Origin: Verrucomicrobiota bacterium
GTDB lineage: Bacteria > Verrucomicrobiota > Verrucomicrobiia > Opitutales > Opitutaceae
Assembly (NCBI GenBank): GCA_026398135.1
Contig: JAPLTN010000048.1
Span: 1 to 43,759 of the forward strand
DNA: 43,759 bases
Direction: 5' to 3'
Of this stretch, positions 41,062 to 43,759 are shown in pieces. How positions within the stretch are numbered: position 1 is the stretch's first letter; every line of letters starts with the position of its first letter. Position numbers and translations under genes: made by a program. Under the pieces are notes generated by a model. The model searched no databases and was not told the origin of the DNA. It saw only the letters and a program-made list of their open reading frames with translations.

Positions 41062-41160
41062 GACGAAAAGGGGAGGAGCGTGGGCGGAAACACCGGGGTG
41101 GGTAAAACTAATGTTCTATTAAAACGATTATTAGCTCCCTGCGTGGAGATATTGGTAAAC

Positions 41161-41190
41161 AAAAAAAGCGGCCCCGGAATCAGGGGCCGC
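41161..41190 (-). terminator. rho-independent terminator of the glutaredoxin gene
   Basis: GCGGCCCC (41168-41175) and GGGGCCGC (41183-41190) form a perfect 8-bp stem. On the minus strand it is followed by seven T (41167-41161). It is placed 62 bp after the glutaredoxin stop and insulates the downstream gltB gene. Confidence 0.85.
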
Positions 41191-41252
41191 CAAAAAGCCA
41201 AAAGACGCGGTGTCCGGCTCAAGCGCCGGGCGGAATCATGAACCGAGAAAAC

Positions 41253-41588
41253 TCAGAAAAACCGCACGGTCTTGGTCGCCATCTTGGCGTGCTCGGCATC
41301 GGAGCAACCCGCGTTGGTGGGAACATCCACCGCTTGCTCGACGGCTTTGATGAGATCGTTGGCCAACAGGTAGTTTTCCACCTCTTCGCCGGAGATGTCG
41401 GCCAGCATGACCCCATCGATCTCGACGCAGGGAGACAGGGGTTGGCCGGACTTGGCGACCATCTCGGCGTAGTTTTCGCGATTGTTGATGATGTCGATGT
41501 CCTCAAAGGCGAGGCCGTGCTTGCGCATGATGGCGCGCACGCCGTTGGACCAACCGCAGGAAGGCTTCAGATAGGCTTTGATGTTCAT
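41253..41588 (-). CDS. monothiol-type glutaredoxin
   Basis: A 111-residue glutaredoxin-fold protein. The active site is PSCGWSNGVR: a single redox Cys (C11) followed by Gly-Trp-Ser, so a monothiol type. The Thr-Val-Pro cis-proline position reads LSPCVEIDG, with an extra Cys before Val. The C terminus carries an unusual tail with one more cysteine (NAGCSDAEHAKMATKTVRFF). Such proteins reduce glutathionylated targets or carry Fe-S clusters; here the partner is unknown. The ATG at 41588 was chosen over an upstream frame to 41630. A strong terminator follows. Confidence 0.85.
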   Translation of the reverse strand: MNIKAYLKPSCGWSNGVRAIMRKHGLAFEDIDIINNRENYAEMVAKSGQPLSPCVEIDGVMLADISGEEVENYLLANDLIKAVEQAVDVPTNAGCSDAEHAKMATKTVRFF

Positions 41589-41727
41589 ATTGGTAGGCGC
41601 GCACCCAAAGCAGAATATTGCAAGGTGCAAGACCGGCGTGGCCGCGACCGAGCTTCGATCTTCGGCCCAGGCTAGAATTGACCCTCAGGCGGCGCAACGG
41701 CGGGATGGACGCGCGGCGAACCCACGC

Positions 41728-42099
41728 ATGAAAACCATCCTTCTCCTCTTTGCCTCCAACGTCTTCATGACCCTGGCCTGGTATGGGCACCTGAAGTGGA
41801 AATTTCTCGAAGGCAAAAGCCTGCTCACCGTCATCGTGGTCTCGTGGTTGATCGCGTTCGCCGAGTACTGCCTCATGGTCCCGGCCAACCGCATCGGCTA
41901 CGCGCAAGGCTTCAGCGGCTACCAGCTCAAGGTCATCCAAGAAGCCATCACGCTCTCGGTTTTCGTCGGTTTCGCGTGGCTGGTGTTAAAAGAACGCCTC
42001 ACTTGGAACTACGCGGTAAGTTTCGCCCTGATTTTTCTCGCGGTGTGGTTCGCGGTGGCCTTCAAACCCGCCGCTCAGGCCCTCACAGAACGCCCCTGA
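41728..42099 (+). CDS. DUF486 family membrane protein
   Basis: A 123-residue inner-membrane protein of the DUF486 family with four transmembrane helices: TILLLFASNVFMTLAWYGHL, LLTVIVVSWLIAFAEYCLMV, AITLSVFVGFAWLVL and YAVSFALIFLAVWFAVAF. The family shares the small-multidrug-resistance/DMT four-helix layout, but its transport role is not established. The conserved VPANRIGYAQGFSGYQLKVIQE loop is present. The ATG at 41728 fits the family start. It is divergent from glutaredoxin and upstream of recA. Confidence 0.88.
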   Translation: MKTILLLFASNVFMTLAWYGHLKWKFLEGKSLLTVIVVSWLIAFAEYCLMVPANRIGYAQGFSGYQLKVIQEAITLSVFVGFAWLVLKERLTWNYAVSFALIFLAVWFAVAFKPAAQALTERP

Positions 42100-42133
42100 G
42101 CGCGAATACTGTTCAGGTGAACAGTATTCGCGC
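42100..42133. promoter_or_regulatory. LexA (SOS) box in a 34-bp palindrome upstream of recA
   Basis: Arms of 16 bp (GCGCGAATACTGTTCA and its complement) enclose GG. The centre, TGTTC-AGGT-GAACA (42110-42123), matches the TGTTC-N4-GAACA LexA motif that, to my knowledge, has been reported for Verrucomicrobia. It sits 98-132 bp upstream of recA, a universal SOS gene. Directly abutting the DUF486 stop, the palindrome could double as a terminator. Confidence 0.75.
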
Positions 42134-42176
42134 TTGCCAGACCGCCCGGCACCGCTTCCCGTTAGCCCATCCTTGC

Positions 42177-42196
42177 AGCCGGGCGATTGCCCGGCT
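42177..42196. promoter_or_regulatory. hairpin in the recA leader
   Basis: Perfect arms AGCCGGGC (42177-42184) and GCCCGGCT (42189-42196) around GATT, ending 35 bp before the recA ATG. Without a T-run it is not an obvious terminator; it may stabilise or attenuate the recA mRNA. Confidence 0.35.
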
Positions 42197-42231
42197 CCCT
42201 AACCGAAACCCATAACGAAAAACATCCCGTC

Positions 42232-43314
42232 ATGTCCAAAGCCGCTCCCGTCAAAACCGCCGCCACCTCCACCGCCGTCGTCGCCGGCCCTGATCGCAAG
42301 AACCTCGATCTCGCCGTCAGCTCCATCACCAAACAGTTCGGCGAAGGCTCGATCATGCGCCTCGGCGACAACCACAAAATGACCGTCGAGACCGTGTCGA
42401 CCGGCTCGCTCGCGATCGACCTTTGCCTGGGCGGCGGCGGCCTGCCCCGCGGTCGCATCATCGAGATCTACGGACCCGAATCCTCGGGTAAAACCACCTT
42501 CTGTCTCAGCGTGATCGCCGAGGCCCAGCGCCGGGGCGGTCTGGCCGCCTTCATCGACGTCGAGCACGCCCTCGACCCCAAATACGCCCGCGTGGTCGGC
42601 GTGAAGCTCGACGACCTGCTCGTCTCCCAGCCCGATTCCGGCGAAGACGCGCTCAACATCACCGAAACCCTCATCCGCTCGAACTCGATCGACGTGATCA
42701 TCATCGACTCCGTGGCCGCCCTCATCACCAAGGCCGAGCTCGACGGCCAGATGGGCGACATGACCATGGGCTCCCAAGCCCGCCTGATGTCGCAAGCCAT
42801 GCGCCGCCTCACCGCCGTGGTGAGCAAAACCAAGTGCATCTGCATTTTCACCAACCAGATTCGCGAGAAGATCGGCGTCATGTTCGGCAGCCCCGAGACC
42901 ACCTCCGGCGGCCGCGCCCTCAAGTTCTTCTCCTCGATCCGCATCGACATCCGCCGCAAGGACCAACTGAAGACCCCGGACGGCAAAATTATCGGCAACC
43001 GCACCAAGATCAAGGTGGTCAAAAACAAGATCGCCCCGCCCTTCACCGAGTGCGAATTCGACATCATGTATGACGAGGGCATCAGCCGCACCGGCTCCCT
43101 GCTCGACCTCGGCCTGGAGCATAAAATCCTGGAGAAAAAAGGCTCCTGGATCGCCTACCAAGGCGAGCTCGTCGGCCAGGGCCGCGACGCCGCCAAAATC
43201 GCGCTCAAGGAAAAGCCCGAACTCGCGGCCAAGATCCAGGCCGCCATCCAGGAGAAGGTCAGTGTGGCTGGCGGCACCGTGGTGACCGGCAGCCCGGTCG
43301 AAGACACGGAATAA
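42232..43314 (+). CDS. recA: recombinase RecA
   Basis: A 360-residue RecA, the ATP-dependent strand-exchange protein of homologous recombination and co-protease for LexA. Walker A is GPESSGKT (residues 81-88), Walker B is [11 protein letters not shown], loop L1 covers the [20 protein letters not shown] region and loop L2 [22 protein letters not shown]. The C-terminal domain ends in an Ala/Val-rich tail. The first 20 residues are an Ala/Thr-rich extension. The ATG at 42232 was chosen because the frame upstream to 42187 overlaps the leader hairpin. SOS control is suggested by the palindrome at 42100-42133. Confidence 0.98.
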   Translation: MSKAAPVKTAATSTAVVAGPDRKNLDLAVSSITKQFGEGSIMRLGDNHKMTVETVSTGSLAIDLCLGGGGLPRGRIIEIYGPESSGKTTFCLSVIAEAQRRGGLAAFIDVEHALDPKYARVVGVKLDDLLVSQPDSGEDALNITETLIRSNSIDVIIIDSVAALITKAELDGQMGDMTMGSQARLMSQAMRRLTAVVSKTKCICIFTNQIREKIGVMFGSPETTSGGRALKFFSSIRIDIRRKDQLKTPDGKIIGNRTKIKVVKNKIAPPFTECEFDIMYDEGISRTGSLLDLGLEHKILEKKGSWIAYQGELVGQGRDAAKIALKEKPELAAKIQAAIQEKVSVAGGTVVTGSPVEDTE

Positions 43315-43346
43315 GCGGCCGACTGATCCTGCCTGCTCCAATCCCA

Positions 43347-43379
43347 AACGCGCCCGGCTCCAGCCGAGGCGCGTTTTTT
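43347..43379 (+). terminator. rho-independent terminator of recA
   Basis: AACGCGCC-CGGC, loop TCCA, GCCG-A-GGCGCGTT, running into six T (43374-43379). It is 32 bp after the recA stop. Confidence 0.9.
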
Positions 43380-43452
43380 GTGTCTGCGGGAAACGAGAAA
43401 CCCGATTTCTCCGCTTCCGCTTCCCCTGCGAGCCAAGTATAAATGCGCCCTT

Positions 43453-43759
43453 ATGATCAAAGGCCAGAAAGTCGTCTGCATCAACGACACCTTCCCCGCA
43501 CTCATCCGCGCCATCTACAAACAGCTTCCGGTCAAGGGCACCACCTACACCATCCGGGAGGTGTTTTTGGGGCGCGAGAAAGTCGTCAAAGGCGGCGACT
43601 CCGCCACCGTGGGCCTGCTGCTCGCGGAACTCACCAACCCCCAGGATCCCTTTCATCAGGGCAAACAGGAGCTCGGCTTTAGCTCGGAGCGCTTCGCCCC
43701 GCTGGAGGAGAAATCCGACGATGCCGCCATTGGCGAAGACGCCGGCGAACTGGTCGGCG
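43453..43759 (+). CDS. hypothetical protein, partial (runs off the window)
   Basis: An open frame of 102 complete codons without a stop, starting at ATG 43453 and reading MIKGQKVVCINDTFPALIRA, then LPVKGTTYTIREVFLGRE. It continues past the window edge. The small beta-rich N terminus looks like an SH3-type barrel of an uncharacterised protein; the visible C-terminal part is acidic (EEKSDDAAIGEDAGE). It follows the recA terminator, so it is probably a separate transcription unit. I do not recognise the family. Confidence 0.7.
   Translation, partial: MIKGQKVVCINDTFPALIRAIYKQLPVKGTTYTIREVFLGREKVVKGGDSATVGLLLAELTNPQDPFHQGKQELGFSSERFAPLEEKSDDAAIGEDAGELVG

Overview
The window is a high-GC bacterial chromosome segment. 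Its gene families fit a Verrucomicrobiota genome, most likely near Opitutaceae: an SHD1-like (SLA1 homology) protein, a TGTTC-N4-GAACA box upstream of recA, and several conserved hypotheticals I associate with that group. This placement is inference from gene content only.

Layout. (1) 1-5.8 kb, housekeeping: a YggS-type PLP protein divergent from a LysR regulator, a TlpA-like thioredoxin, a YkgJ-type cysteine-cluster protein, a convergent DUF4202/hypothetical pair, and glycyl-tRNA synthetase. (2) 5.8-12.7 kb: two tandem paralogous SWIM-finger/SNF2 helicases 3 bp apart; the second has a -1 frameshift just after its zinc finger. (3) 12.7-16.2 kb, accessory patch: a lower-GC membrane-anchored SHD1-like protein with an Ala-Pro linker made by a hexanucleotide repeat, a decapitated Fic gene, and an Eco29kI-like type II restriction-modification pair. 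(4) 16.2-19.2 kb: a TM2 protein, a structured gene-free stretch, a large acidic hypothetical, a flavodoxin-fold reductase and a tRNA with anticodon CAU. (5) 19.4-21.0 kb: an intact IS110-family element inserted in a palindromic repeat whose empty counterpart lies at 4.1 kb; its 5' noncoding end has the features of a bridge RNA. (6) 21.1-28.2 kb: a Ski2-like helicase, a PIG-L deacetylase, a sugar nucleotidyltransferase, a DUF433/DUF5615 toxin-antitoxin (TA) pair inside a 51-bp direct repeat, a small membrane protein, a TerC-family protein and an RHH/PIN TA pair. (7) 28.3-41.1 kb, glutamate synthase region: two full-length large subunits (gltB) and one small subunit (gltD) on the minus strand, interrupted by a Phd/PIN TA pair and a DUF2959 lipoprotein. 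(8) 41.2-43.8 kb: a monothiol glutaredoxin, a DUF486 protein, recA behind a probable LexA box, and the start of a further gene.

How the genes work together. GltB and GltD form NADPH glutamate synthase. The methyltransferase and GIY-YIG nuclease form one restriction-modification unit. Each antitoxin/toxin pair overlaps by 4 bp and should be co-translated. Most genes lack an obvious Shine-Dalgarno sequence, so starts were chosen from family conservation. The most unusual features are the IS110 element with an in-window empty target and guide-like matches in its noncoding end, and the TA cassette bracketed by a duplication of its neighbour's 3' end.
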